From Artocarpus heterophyllus (Eukaryota > Streptophyta > Magnoliopsida > Rosales > Moraceae), in the NCBI GenBank assembly GCA_025403435.1, contig CM046343.1, positions 24,831,126 through 24,895,125 of the forward strand: 64,000 nt of DNA, in the 5' to 3' direction. A program made the position numbers and the translations under genes. Below are positions 1-12,296 of the stretch, in pieces. The notes beneath the pieces were generated by a model that saw only the letters and a list, made by a program, of their open reading frames with translations, made no database searches and had not been told where the DNA came from. How positions within the stretch are numbered: the first letter of the stretch is position 1; each line of letters starts with the position of its first letter.

Positions 1-1690
1 TGTTTCTTGTTTTCTTTTTCACATAGAAGTAATCAAAATATGAATATCTTTTTATGATAAATTGTATCCAACAAGGCCTTTTTTTTTTTTTTTTTTTTTT
101 GAGGGTAACAAGGCCTAAAATTTTTACCATTAAACAACAATGAATTATGATGAAGTAAAAAACAATAACTGCCTACGCCAATCCTTTAGTTGCAAACTCG
201 AGCCTAATTGAGCAATTCTTATTGGACATCAACGCATATGCCTTAAATAAAAAGTGTATGAGTTGACATGTTCTCTTCTGCAATATTTGAGATCCCTCTA
301 CCTTCACTGTGCTTTTTATTTATCTCTCTTGATAGTGTGTAGCTTAACTTGGCATTCATAAATCCTATTTGATGTTGTTTGTCTATAAAACTCTACATAT
401 TTTTAAGTTCTTTTCAAGCCCTCACCCCTACCCAAATCCATCAGCTTTATTAGACCGAGCAGTCTTAAGCTTACACATATTCTATATTAGATATTTAAAT
501 TCGCGATTAATGCATGCTATTTTTCTTCAATAAAAAATTGTAGATATATAACGTTTTTTCCATACAATTTTTTTGTCTACCACATTAAGAGCTATATTTT
601 TCAAATTATATATCTTAAAAACCTATTATGATTGGAATTATTTTTAGATAGTTTGGTAGATGAAAAGTTTCAGGTTCGAGTTTTATAATGGAAGCATTTG
701 AGAATAATTTCACATGATCAATTCAACATGTATTAACCTTCGATGGATATAAATAATGCGATACAATTCCTGACATTGGTGGTTAAAATTATTTGTGAAA
801 CATTCTTGCATTATTTTCCATGTTGGCTCTGCTTTTGCTATGTTCAAATTGATAATTATGGCTGATTGCCTTTTTCCACACTCCTAATTAAAAAATATAT
901 ATGCTTATGGAAGAAAGCTAATTTCATATAACTATGAAAGGGACTCAGAAGAATCCTATTTAATCTTAGGAGAATATAACTTCAGTAGTAACGAAATAGT
1001 ATGACTTAGTTTAAAAATAACATTACATATTATATTATGGCTTATAGTTTATTAATTTTGTAAGTAAAAAGATTATAACCCATAAGAATGAAAAAGATTT
1101 TTCAAGGGACTTATATTGTAAAAAATATCTTATCGTATTTTTGAGATTTAAATAAACAAGATTCCTTAAAGCACAAAATGGCGCATATATAATTTGTTTG
1201 GGATTTTTGTTTACTTTTGGTATACGAATAATTATGAGCTTAATTCTCCTAGAACGAACAAAACCCACATAAGCCTAGCTAGTTCTTATCCCATCCATGC
1301 CACCAAAAGAAAATATATATTTGTTCATTTATTGAATTTTAAATTAAAAAAAATCCTTTTTACAGATAATTAATTTTGGTTGAAATCCTTTTAGATTTTA
1401 AAAGGTAGAACTTTTGTTAGATGCTGCATTAATTTTTTTTTTTTTTTTTTTTTTTGCGCCTCCCTTTCGCTTTTTGCAAAGCGTGTATCATGCATTTTAA
1501 GTGATAAGAGTTAGACATCAGGAATAGATGAGGTTCGTGGTGGGTCGTGCACTATTTTGGAGATGACAAAGTGAATGAACATAGCAATTTTGTCCTTTTT
1601 CCTAGGTATTGAAGAAAAGAATCAAAAGAATCCTTTTCGCTATACCTAACCATATACAAGATAATAGTCTTTGTGTTGCATCTTCTTGTA
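1..1690. other. Gene-free AT-rich intergenic DNA
   Basis: No reading frame with recognisable protein similarity was found on either strand. A T homopolymer of about 25 bases lies near 76-101 and another near 1433-1455. I see no RNA gene or complete repeat here. Confidence 0.6.
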
Positions 1691-1696
1691 TCACGC

Positions 1697-1895
1697 TAGA
1701 GACGGAGTTAGGATTTTTTTTGTTTGGAGGGTTGTATCATATAATGTATAAGATTGTATATATTTAAATTTTTTTAGAGGAGTTTTGTTCAAATTTCAGT
1801 AATTTTTTGAATATATAACTTATATATATGTATATAATATAGATAGAAAAAAAAGTTGAGCAAGGCTTCCCTAATTTTTACATGCCTTCGTCTCT
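1697..1895. repeat. Small MITE-like element with GACGGAG-type ends
   Basis: The left end reads TAGAGACGGAGTTAGGA and the right end, read in reverse complement, begins AGAGACGAAGG, so the element is a short terminal-inverted-repeat unit with no coding capacity. Similar starts (tagtgacggagctag) occur near 3148, 10399 and 21726. The superfamily (hAT-like) is a guess from the shape. No convincing target duplication was found. Confidence 0.4.
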
Positions 1896-2195
1896 GATTG
1901 ATAATCATATTTTAGGTTGTTAAGTTTTGTAAAAATCATATAAGAATTAAAAAGATATAAAAACAAACAATTTTTAATATAGATTTGATGGGTGAAAAAC
2001 AACTTCATTAATATTATTGCATTTCTTTTATGTTGTATCATGGAAATCTTATATATATATATATATTGTATCTGATATATGTACATACATATGCGTGATG
2101 GTCTAGGAAGTTCCTTTTATTAGGTCATTGATTATGTAACGTTGGGAGATGAAGTATATTACTTCTAAATTTCACCTTTAAATATTATAACAAAT

Positions 2196-2370
2196 AGGGT
2201 ATTTGAGAAGTGAGTTGGAACTTAGAGTTATAACTGAAAAGTATTGTAATATATAAGAGTTTTATACAATAACATATTTTAACTTTACACTGTAGTATTT
2301 TTTTGCTTTACATTCTAGTATTTGAGAGCTTTATACTATTATAGTTGGAATTGAGTGTGCCAAACATCCT
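2196..2370. mobile_element. Tourist-like MITE, degenerate copy
   Basis: The left end is AGGGTATTTGAGAAG and the right end is GCCAAACATCCT, which are imperfect inverted repeats. The interior carries the family core (agagctttayactgtag-like motif) twice. It is non-coding and was probably mobilised by a PIF/Harbinger transposase encoded elsewhere. Confidence 0.5.
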
Positions 2371-2492
2371 AGAAATGATTACTTTGAGCAAATAACAAAT
2401 TTTGATTATATGAATGAATTCTAATTTAAAAACCATCTCATTTTATATAATTTCTTTGAAATAAAAATAATCTAATCCACATAAAAACTAAT

Positions 2493-2655
2493 AGGATATT
2501 TGAGAAGTGTAGCTAGAATTAAAATTTTGAACCTAAAATTGTAACATATGAAAGCTTTATACTATAATTTACCTTTTATAATTAATATAGTATATAAGGG
2601 CTTTATACTGTAATAACTAAAAGTTTTAGTCAAAACTAATTTTTGCTTAACACCT
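2493..2655. mobile_element. Tourist-like MITE, degenerate copy
   Basis: The left end is AGGATATTTGAGAAGTG and the right end is GCTTAACACCT. Two copies of the AAGCTTTATACT-type core lie inside. It sits about 120 bp from the preceding copy and in the same orientation. Confidence 0.4.
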
Positions 2656-3147
2656 TTTTAAATTTAACAATTTGTGGGTCCAAAAAGGTTCTTCACATAT
2701 ATAAGACAGTGAAATTTATTTCTACTTTTAACTCATGAGCTTCAATATAAAGTGTGTAACTTTTTTCCCACTTCTTTTTCTAATCCATTTACCAATATCT
2801 ATTTACATTTATTTGAGTAGAAACACTAATATATAGCGGAATATAATCCAAACAAGGGTTATTTAAATAAAAGGACAATTAATGTGATCTCTAATATTCT
2901 TTTAGAGGAGTGATTATCTTTCAACGTTTTTACAAAGTGTACTTTAACAATTTTTTAAAAAATGATCATTTTCACTGGTTCACTAGATGACATTAAAAAT
3001 ATAAACTCAAGTATTTTGGTGAAATAGAATTTAATAAAAGTAGATTTTTTTTTCTTGCTAAACTAATAAGGGTAGGAGTTAGTCTCAAATCTTGCTCAAC
3101 TAAATGTTGAAATAGGGGACTTTTCTAGTGGGATCTTCCATCGGCGG

Positions 3148-3482
3148 TAGTGGCAAAGCCAAGAAATCTTTTTGAGTCAAGGCTCCGTATAAAAAAATTG
3201 GAGACAATTATTTACATATTTTAATTCTTTAGTTGGAGTACAATTATAATTTTTCTTATACAATGGGGCACAGTCAATATTTTATGAGAATTTTAGGACT
3301 AAAATTTAAATTTTTTTTAATTTTAATAGGGCACATTAATATTTTATAAGATTTTAGGACTAAAATTTATTTTTTAAAAAAAAATATTGGGAGGACACAA
3401 ATGATATATTTTAAAAAAAAGTCAGGTCTAAAAGTTAATTTTTTAAAATTTGAGTTAGGTAACATGGTTTTAGCTCCGTAAT
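3148..3482. repeat. MITE-like repeat with AAAGCC/GGAGCT ends
   Basis: The start TAGTGGCAAAGCCAAG and the end TTTTAGCTCCGTA are related inverted ends. Short blocks inside are internally repeated (ggcacagtcaatattttatgagaatttta-type units near 3266 and 3330). It is related by its ends to the unit at 1697-1895 but longer. Confidence 0.35.
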
Positions 3483-3953
3483 TGATCAGTGGTACATATT
3501 GTAAAATCGTTAAATTTAACCAAAATTATTATTTTTTTTACGTATTTATGATTGAAAGATAAAAATTCACCCGTGGATATTTTTTTCTCACAAGAGAAAT
3601 TACCTGTATGGTACCTTTAATAATCATCACAATGTGGCTTCTGCACGAGAAAGCCTGATCCCCAAAGAAACAGCATTCACTCAAGAGTCAAAGAATCACA
3701 AAAACACGTTGCAAATTGTTGCAATTTGGAACAAGAAATCCCACCTTCTATGTACATTCCGAATTAATCTATAATCAACACAAAGTCCACACAACAATCA
3801 TTTTCTCCTCTCTTTTCTTCACCAATGCTGACATGATTCACTTTTAAATTTAATGTATATGATGAGATCTTCCCTTCTACTGTTGCCATCTCAAAAATGT
3901 TACCATTATTTTAAACCCTTAAATATAAAAATTTAAGAAAAATAAGTCACCAA

Positions 3954-4025
3954 GGGCCCGTGACACAATAGTAACACGTCTGACTCGAGATCAAAAGATT
4001 ACGTGTTCGATTCACGTCTGGTTCA
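3954..4025 (+). pseudogene. tRNA-Trp pseudogene
   Basis: A 72-base stretch aligns by eye along its whole length with the plant nuclear tRNA-Trp pattern. It has a D-arm (GTGACACAATAGTAACAC), an anticodon arm (GTCTGACTCGAGATC), and a T-arm with the B-box GTGTTCGATTCAC, and ends GGTTCA. The anticodon triplet is CGA where tRNA-Trp has CCA. The acceptor stem has a C-T mismatch and several G-to-A changes (for example GTGGC to GTGAC). I infer a dead copy. It could also be the head of a tRNA-derived SINE, although no A-rich tail follows directly. Confidence 0.6.
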
Positions 4026-4329
4026 ATCCTCCCAATAGCTTGCCACCTAGTGGATCATTTTTTTTTAGCAAAAAAAATTTATCAATGTGCCATAGTTAAA
4101 AGTAAAATTGTACCTTACTTATTCTTGTATGATTTAAAGGTTAAAATTGTACTTAAACTTGATCTGACAATTAAATGTCACACCATTAAGCAATTCTTCC
4201 CTTACTCTATCGTAAAATTATCTCATAAACCAAAAACAAAATTAAAAAGAAAAAGGTGGTGAAAGATAGTGGGTTTTGACTTGGAAAGGTGTGGATATTA
4301 TGAATGGTACTTGAGTCAAAGTTGAGAAT

Positions 4330-4760
4330 TTTTATTTTTAACGCCACACGGTCTCGTCACGGCACGGCACGGCACACCAGGAATGACCAAGGCTGTGTCT
4401 GCGTGCGCGTTTCACACGCCACATAATTTAGTTGACCCTCAAAACTACGTCGTTTTTTTCCCTACAGAGCACTTTGCGGGCCCTACATTTTAAAATGCAT
4501 CTTTTGGGCCACTCACGAAAGCAACTTGGGAGCCCAATTTCTCCTTGTAGCTTGTTTATGGGCCCCTTTGTAACTGCTTGAACCGGCCGCCGGTCCGGGA
4601 ATGACAGTGAGTGGGCAAGTTTATTGTTTAGAAACATTGGCGGCCAATTAGTTTCCTCCACGTCATCCAAGTAATCGCTGACGTGATGTTTACTGCCCCA
4701 TTTTCTGATCTTTCTTTTATAGTCTCTCTCTCTCTCTCTCTCTCTCTCTTTCAATCTTTA
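4330..4760. promoter_or_regulatory. GC-rich promoter-like island without a gene
   Basis: Base composition rises sharply against the flanks. Visible motifs are a triplicated ACGGC run near 4360, CCACGTCA at about 4658 and GACGTGA at about 4680 (ACGT cores of bZIP sites), a CCGGCCGCCGG near-palindrome at about 4583, and a pure CT run at 4723-4749 like the pyrimidine patch of plant core promoters and leaders. A 108-codon frame on the minus strand exists only because the CT run encodes Arg-Glu repeats. No credible coding sequence follows on either side, so this is an inference from composition and motifs. Confidence 0.3.
4723..4749. repeat. (CT)n microsatellite
   Basis: About 27 bases of uninterrupted TC dinucleotides. 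Confidence 0.95.
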
Positions 4761-7700
4761 TATGATTTTTGTGCATATTCTGACTTTGTTCAAGTTGCTG
4801 TAATGAAAAAGATTGATATTAATTTTTTTTATGGAAATTTAAGTTGGATTGTTGATGTATAAAAAGCTTGGGAACTTGCCCAGGGAATCCCAGGTTGTCT
4901 GTTTTCTGTTGTAAGTTTTAACATTATTTTTATTATTATAATAATTATTATTTTTTATTATAATTCTCTTTAAAATTACGGCCGAGTTTGATGACTTTCT
5001 AGACTCTGAGCTTAAATCATGAATGATAGGCAAGCACAAAGAAAAATGAAAAAAAAAAATAAAATTACAAAGTGGTTAGTTAAAAGTTCTTTTCAAATTG
5101 CAAAGCTTTACATTCTAAAAGTGACTTTTTTATTTTTTATTACTTTTGTTGGTTTTCTATATATTTGTTAAAAAATATTTATGACATACATCTCACTTTT
5201 GCATATGAACTGTTGCTTTATTGAGCCTTTGGAAACGCACTTAAAACTAATAGCTATTTTTTTATTCAATTTTTTTTTTAAAAAATGCTGTAATAAAAAT
5301 TAATACATTCTCCAGTGCCTTATAATAATCAAATTAATTTTTTTGATGGTTACGTTTAGGATTAAGAGCAATTTTATGTTGCGTGCTAAAATTTTTACCA
5401 TAAACACTTATGGCTTTGTTTGAAAAACACGCTAGAAAAATAAAATTCAGTTTGCTATAATGTAAAGTTCTCGCATATTATAATGAAAAGAAAAAGTTTG
5501 CAACAATATAAAGCTCTTATATCTTATAATTTTTAAGTTTCAACTGATTTTTTAAACACACTTTATGATAGATCAGATTATTTAATCCACCAGCTAAAAT
5601 AACACATCCTACTAATTGTGCAAAAGTACAGTTTCTACCTTAGAAGCTTCCACTGGAGCATAAATATATGGCAAAAGAGTATAATATGAAATAAATATTT
5701 CAAAGTTGAAAAAAAATGGTGAGAAAAGAAAATGAAATGGTGGAGGCTCCAAACTAATAGGTTAGGAATAACTTGGATAATTTTCTCTATAAAACGACCA
5801 AAAAGCTTTCGGCTAAGATGCCTCCTGGTTATTTGATTGCACGTAGCGATAGAAGATTTGCAGATTACAAGTCATATTTTCATGAAAATGAAAAGTAAAG
5901 TACATAAATACAAAACACTTTTTAGAATTTTCATTCAAGCTCTATATAATCGAGCATATGTATCGATAATGTATGTTTTTTAGCGACAAATTTAGTATAC
6001 ATGTAACAAAATTGTTTAAACTAATTGTTTAAATTTAAACGATATAAAACTTAAGTTTTATGCTGAAATATTATGAATTAATTAGTTCAAACTAATATTT
6101 TCAAATACCTTATAAAACAAAAGCAAATTAAAATAAAATATTATGTAAAACTAAATGACTTAAAACATAAACTTACCAACAGAGTAATACTCTTCTTGTA
6201 GAATCCACATTGTCTTTTCTAGAGCTATTTTAACTGATAGTACGTGGCAATAGGAGATTGGTGTTACAAGTCACATTAATTTAAACCTTAAAAAAATTCA
6301 CATTTTACTAAAAAAGAAAAAGTAAAGGACAAAAAAAAAAAAAACACTTCTAAGAAATTCCTTTCAAGATTTTTACAGCGGGGCTTGGGCATCTCAATTA
6401 GTAGAGTATGTTTTTGAGCATTGAATTTGATAAAAGCACATCAAAATAATAAAAAAAAAACATGTTAATTCGATATAATCTGATACAAATATGACAATTT
6501 AAGAAAAAGATCTATCAAGAGAGAGCTTTTTTTTATACTTCTGAAATTAGTGCCAAAAGTATTTAACTATCCCAAGATGGCAAAAAAAGACAGGATATAG
6601 AATAATAAAAGGTTTTGAAGAGGAGAAGATAAAGACGTAAAGATTGTTAGATATTATTGCTGGTGCTACGAATGTAAGTTGTAATAATTAAATGGTTCAA
6701 TTGAATTTTCAGCAATCACAGAAGGCCAACAAGTTGCAAAAAGTTGCCTAGAAAAATGTCACACGACTTTACAGCCAGACAAGTTGTTCCAACTTATTTG
6801 TCCTTTTTAAACACTTTCATTATCAAAATTACGTCGAGATTACTGCATAAATTAGAAAAAAAAGAAGAAGAAGAAGGTTTAATGTTTTATGTTGCAACAA
6901 TGAAAAAATATATATTTAATTTTTTTTAATTATACTATAGTAATTCGTGTGAAATCAAAAGTACTATAATTATTTATTATTCAAAATAAACTATTATTAT
7001 TTATGAAATATATTTTTTGTTAGTACTGTCAAAGAAAATTAAACCGAAAAAATAATGCCTTCTAGCATACTCAGGAGTCATTTCTCTTGTTAAAAACTAA
7101 ACCTTACTACTAGAGTCTTTTCTTTTCCTTTTTTTTTTTCCCCATTAATATATTGAGATAATGGAGAGAAGGTTTTCTTTCATTTTCTCTATCTTTCACC
7201 ATCAAGTGATTTTTTTTTTTTTTTTTTTTTGGGTTTTGGATCCCAAAACATCAATAAAGTATGTATTTAGGTAGTCCATATGATATAGCTCCACCTCCAC
7301 TCAAATATGATGGAAACCCCAAGTTTTGGAGTCTAGTGGCATGGCCATTATAACGCTTAGAAAGTATGGCCTTTTGGTAGTTACTAGTTAGGCATTTATT
7401 TTCCATAATATAGTTTCTTTATTAGCAGGTATCTTCATATGATTTCAAACAATATTATTTACATTAACATTTTGGGTATGTTAGTACTTGCAAAAGAAAA
7501 TTGCGTAAACGAGTACTCGGTATGGTTACGTGATAAGTTTACAGTTACATTTTTTCTAAAGTATACATTGCAATATTCCACTTATAACCGTTAGACTATG
7601 AAAAAAACAATAATTTGAAAGGCCGAAAATTTGCAAGTGCATTGATTTTTTTCAACATATATATGCAATTTTTTTTTAGGGACTTCTTATAATGGAAAAT

Positions 7701-9770
7701 GTAATTTTACTGTACTCGTAAAGCACGGTGTATTAGTTGTCAGATTACAGTTTTAATAGTCTAATATGCAACTGTCAATGTTTAAAATTTAGTTCTAACC
7801 AATGCTCTCAGACATCTTATAAACTTATAATATTTATTTTAAGTCGTGAAGTTCTAAGAAATGGATATTGCCAAAGTGATCAGCACCAAGTACTGGCTAT
7901 ATGCCAAGTTGTAAAATTCCAAGAAATTGGACCGGGGTTTCTGTTGTTTTCTGGTGTACATAGGAATTCATTTCTCAGATATCTTTTATCAAAACAATAA
8001 AAAATAAAAAAAAAAAAAAGAAGAAGAAGGGGAAAGTTCAATGTCATGGGGAGGAAAATGAGTAGGAAGTTAAGTTGCAGAAGAAAAAAGAAAAAGATGG
8101 GCCTTTCCAAATGCATGTAACAAAGTACACATAATAGAGACTCCAAACTTCCCCATCATTGATGGAAATGCCAATATATGAATTATTAAGTTTTGTTGAA
8201 ATTATGTGTGATGAATTCTTGTTTAACTCCTTTTCCCCCTTTTCGTGTGGCTTTTTCGCCTTTTCCTAAGCAAAATAACTTGTGTTTTCTAACTTGAAAT
8301 AGTAGGTTTGCAATTTGCACAGATTCTCACTTGGAATCTGATAGTGACATTAGAGTAAACAAACTATCTAGGGCGCATAATGCATGATTGAGATTTTGGT
8401 GCTTTCTATAGGGCCATAGAGAGCAGATAGAGTGTATTAGTCGGTCTAAGGAAAATAAAGGGGTAAATAAATAAGAGAATATTAAGGTAAACAAATGGAA
8501 CAATTATATGCAGCTCGTGGAGTTTTAGGGCTCTCATATAATACAGGTGAGGGTCCCACCTATATTAGTTGCGAGCCTAGGTCTTCCCGAGCCGTAAAGC
8601 TTGTTTTAAAACAAATTAGGATGTATAAGTTAAAGTTAATAGTAGTATTGATTTCTGGTTTCTTTTCTATGTTTCTAAACATTTGCACATTTTCCAACTT
8701 CTATAAAGATGATTAGTAGGTCCTTGTGACCAATTTTTTAATTTAATACGATAACATAGTTGTCGAGATTATTAAATTTTTAAGTTAATTTACACCCTAA
8801 TTTTTTTTGCCATTTACAAGTTAGACCTCAAAATTTTCAATTTTAGTTTTTACAATTCTAAATTTAATAATCATTAATCGATATATAAATGGATGTTAAT
8901 TAGGGCCACAAATATCAAAAGTAAAAAGTTTAGGGTTTGATAAGCTGAGACCATTAACTATGTTCACATTTTAACTTGTCTCTGGAAGAATCCTTCTCTC
9001 TTAGGCATAAAATTATTTTTATGTGTAATTTAGGAATAATTTTTTTTTAAAAAGTATGTTTGGTAATAATTCTGTAAAAGCGGTATTTATTATATTCACC
9101 CTCGTAAATAACCAATTGGGCTTCAAGGTAAATTGTTAAGCTACGGTTCATCCTATTCTTACAAAACAAATTCCAATTACCGATTGAATGCACAAAATAG
9201 AAATTTTACAACAGAACTTGCCTAGCTAAAGAAAAAGTTTAGGGTGAGTTTGAGTTTAAATGGGCATTTTATGAGCTATGAATTCTGAAATTCAGAGTCC
9301 CTTTTAAAATTATTAGTTGGAGGATCAAAAGTTTTCAAGTATCGATAAATTTAAGGTGCTCCAATTGAAAAAAAGAAGAAGCTAAATTAAAAAACGAACA
9401 GTTAGTAGAACCTAGCACATCACTATGATTGTGATACTATTCAATTTTCATATAATTCTTTCAGTAGAATACGGGCACCAAATTAATTATGACCCCTTTT
9501 GACCTCCTATAGCTTTTCATGATTTCTAAACTAAAGCTTTCTTTAGATTTCACTAAAAGAAAAAAAAGATTTCACATAACATTTTCGATGACTAAATCAA
9601 GAGGTTGAGTGGGAAAATAATGAGAAACACTCCAAAGAAGCCTTCAAAAATACACGAGGCTTAAAAGTGAAGATCCTGCTTTTAACTTCCAATTATCCAT
9701 AAATAAATTGTTGATCAAACTATTGGGAAAAAAACACAAACACACAATTGGATAGGTCATTATTATACTT
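4761..9770. other. Gene-free AT-rich intergenic DNA
   Basis: No frame here resembles a known protein and the reading frames are short and AT-driven. Contents noted are one degenerate Tourist-like copy near 5411-5570, homopolymer tracts near 7207 and 8009, and purine or pyrimidine runs. No RNA gene was recognised. Confidence 0.55.
5411..5570. mobile_element. Tourist-like MITE, degenerate copy
   Basis: The left end is GGCTTTGTTTGAAAA and the right end is TTTTTAAACACACTTT. Two TATAAAGCTCT/TGTAAAGTTCTCGCATATTA-type cores lie inside, reading on the opposite strand to the copy at 2196. Confidence 0.4.
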
Positions 9771-9926
9771 ACGTTTGGCAATGAGTAGTTTTAACCAATA
9801 TCTCAGTTAAGAACAGTGTAAAGCTTTCAAACGCTACAATAAAAAAATAACTATAGTGTAAAGCTCTCACATATTACTATAAAAATAGTTCTAATTAATA
9901 ATTTCCACCACCATACCAAACACCCT
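9771..9926. mobile_element. Tourist-like MITE
   Basis: The element runs from CGTTTGGCAATGAGTAG to ACCATACCAAACACCCT. It contains two tandem-like cores (GTGTAAAGCTTTCAAACGCT and GTGTAAAGCTCTCACATATT) separated by about 50 bases. It is non-coding and belongs to the same family as the copies at 31209, 32881 and 35786. Confidence 0.6.
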
Positions 9927-10398
9927 AGTTTTATTACTCAAGGACAAAATAGTGAAGACAAGTATTCATCGAAAATAGTTAAGTAGAAATATAATCAGTG
10001 AAAGTTCTAGTGATCATTTTATTGAATAATTAATGCTGCTTGGACAAGAGAGAGCAAAGCTCATCAAATAGTTCAAATCATAATAGTTATCCCATTTGGA
10101 GTGAGAATTTCAGTACCATTTAATGTTTCACAAGAAAACAATAGTTCCACGTTTGGTTGGTCCTTTCAAACAGTCCTCATATGAAAGTTTTACTAAGCAC
10201 TAATATTTAATATTATAGACTTGTGAATAATGTCAAGATTTTAAAAGTCAAGTCATTTATTGACTCAATTAGATATAAATTTGTATATTAAAATTATTAT
10301 GAAGATGTAAACTTGGATGGAAAAAATTGAAAATATAGGCTTTAAATAAACTTAAAATAGGGAGTAAAATAGTTAAATATACCTTCCTTAAAAGTGAG

Positions 10399-10640
10399 TA
10401 GTGACGGAGCTAGAATTTTGTCTCAGGAGAGGTGTAAACTTATAATTTGAAAAATACCAAAAACCTTTTAAAATATCAAGTCCTAATTGTAGTGTTATTT
10501 TTTCAATGTGATTATATTCTAAGAAAGTTTAATTATTTTTTAATTAAAATAGATTGAAATGTTACGTTTTAATAGAAAAGTGTTTTTAGTTGAATAGTAA
10601 AATTAATTTTTGAAATGTATATACAAGTGTAGCCTTTTTG
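10399..10640. repeat. Fragment of the GACGGAG-end repeat
   Basis: It starts TAGTGACGGAGCTAGAATTT, like the unit at 1697. The right boundary is unclear. Confidence 0.3.
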
Positions 10641-11039
10641 AGTAACAAAGATTTTAGCTGAAAACTTAGATAAAAAATATTTCCGTTTTCCTATTAAATT
10701 ATTTTTATGAAGTGCTAAAAAAAAAAAGAAGGGACACATTTGAAAACAAAATTACTTTAATAAGGAAAAATTAGGAAAAAAAAATCTTTATGAGAAAATA
10801 GTAATAAAAAGTGTTCCACAAAAAAAATGCTTAAATATAACCATATTTAGAAAAATTACTTTTATAGGTCATCTTAAAAAAATTATAAGAACTTGAAAAA
10901 ACAAATACTTTAGAAAAACCAAATTCGACAAAAATATTTCAACAAAACACCTAGAATTTAATAAGAAAACACAAAACAAAAATAAAATAAACAAAAAAAA
11001 TATAATTTAGAATTATTGGACAATATTTAAAATTCATAT

Positions 11040-11605
11040 TTATTAACATAGGTCAAACCATCACTGGATAAACTATCAAGAATCACCTCAATACGTTCGT
11101 TAGAAGACAGAATGTAGCCAACATAAGCTAAAGAATCAACAAATTCTTGATTTTTGTAAGATAATCATCAACCGGCAAAGAACCTGTTTTGATTTGCTGA
11201 AGCCAAGTCTTGAACTGACTGGCTTTGGCATGAGTTTGAGAGGCATTGTTCCAATTTTCCCCAAATTGCAAAGAACGTTTCACATCCAACCAATCGAGAC
11301 AAAACAGACTAAGAAATAGACAAAAGCAACCATGACATTAAGAGTTGGTCCTGCGGTTCCTAATTGAGAAAATCCTTGTTAACCTTACCGGATTTGGCAT
11401 CATCTGGAGAAATTGAGGAACACCATCGTTGGCAGAGACGAAACACTGGAGAGCATAGCCACAAGTGATTGAAGCTAATAGGAACAAAACGAGCAGAATT
11501 AGTAGTAGAAGAAGAAGAAATGGAAGTGAAATCAATCGCCGGAAGCGAAAGATTAGACGAAAGACTAGAAGGATTCACTATCCTAGGACCGCTATTACTC
11601 TCCAT
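11040..11605 (-). pseudogene. Ty1/copia gag relic
   Basis: On the minus strand an ATG at 11603-11605 lies just downstream of a retroelement primer site. It opens a Ser/Asn-rich leader (MESNSGPRIVNPSSLSSN) typical of copia gag N-termini. Further on, after frame breaks, the strand encodes a stretch like the conserved UBN2/gag region: NWNNASQTHAKASQFKTWL, then QQIKTGSLPVDDYLTKIK, and in a shifted frame DSLAYVGYILSSNERIEV. Gag forms the element's intracellular capsid-like particle. At least two frameshifts and the lack of any pol sequence downstream mark a dead fragment. Confidence 0.6.
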
Positions 11606-11619
11606 TGAAGAAAATAGAA

Positions 11620-11631
11620 GCTCTGATACTA
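11620..11631 (-). other. Primer binding site of the copia relic
   Basis: Read on the minus strand the site is AGTATCAGAGC, one change from the TGGTATCAGAGC complement of the initiator tRNA-Met 3' end. It lies 15 bases upstream of the gag ATG. Confidence 0.55.
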
Positions 11632-11634
11632 TGA

Positions 11635-11850
11635 TAGAAACCTAGAAATTTTAAAGAAAGAAGAGCAAAGAATATTTTTAAGAATTTTCTGTGACTTTCA
11701 TTAACTGATAACCTGTACACTTTAGGACTTAAATTCACGACTCGCTGACAATCAAAAACCAAAAAAATTAACTAATCACAACCATTAACCAATACAAAAC
11801 CACCTCATGTATAACTGCCTAACCGACTTAATCACATTCTCTAAAAAGGG
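11635..11850 (-). repeat. Probable 5' LTR remnant of the copia relic
   Basis: The sequence immediately upstream of the primer site on the minus strand ends TTTCTATCA, which suits a copia LTR 3' end. A start near TTAGAGAATGTGATTAAG at about 11850 is plausible, but no second LTR or target duplication was found to fix the boundary. Confidence 0.35.
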
Positions 11851-11994
11851 GCATATATACATGCAGAAATATATACATATATATTTATATATACAAAATT
11901 TAAATACATATATATACATTTATAAAAAATAAAAAATCCAAGGTGGGCATATACACCACCTCGTCCCCACCTCCTTCTGCCCCTGGTCCCATGT

Positions 11995-12153
11995 AAATAT
12001 AGGTTTTGAAATGATTTGAAATTTTTACTTTAATCATTTCAAAAAATTATATAGATGGGATTAAGATGCAAATAAATATATATTTTTTGAAGTATATGAA
12101 TGTTTTTGAAATGATTAAAGTAAAAATTTCAAATCATTTCAAAACCTATATTT
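11995..12153. repeat. Perfect 51-bp inverted repeat with 57-base spacer
   Basis: Bases 11995-12045 and 12103-12153 are exact reverse complements over 51 positions. Each arm also contains a shorter internal inverted repeat (TTTTGAAATGATT against AATCATTTCAAAA), so alternative folds are possible. A transcript from either strand would form a long uninterrupted stem. It has no coding content. It could be a young siRNA/miRNA-like hairpin locus or a small foldback transposon. Confidence 0.85.
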
Positions 12154-12254
12154 GCTCGGACTAAATAAATTATTTACGTCGAGTAAATACAGTACCATCA
12201 CTTTGTCTTTATGTGATGTGTCTATATATTTACATATGAGCCTGAGTGAGTTAT

Positions 12255-12296
12255 GGGCTTGGGCTTGGGCTTGGGCTTGGGCTTGGGCTTGGGCTT
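12255..12296. repeat. (GGGCTT)7 hexanucleotide tandem repeat
   Basis: There are seven exact copies. The open frames across it (Trp-Ala and Gly-Leu dipeptide runs) are products of the repeat, not genes. Confidence 0.95.

Noticed and set aside
4428..4754. 108-codon minus-strand frame
   Set aside because: The N-terminal Arg-Glu repeats come from the CT microsatellite and the rest has no similarity.
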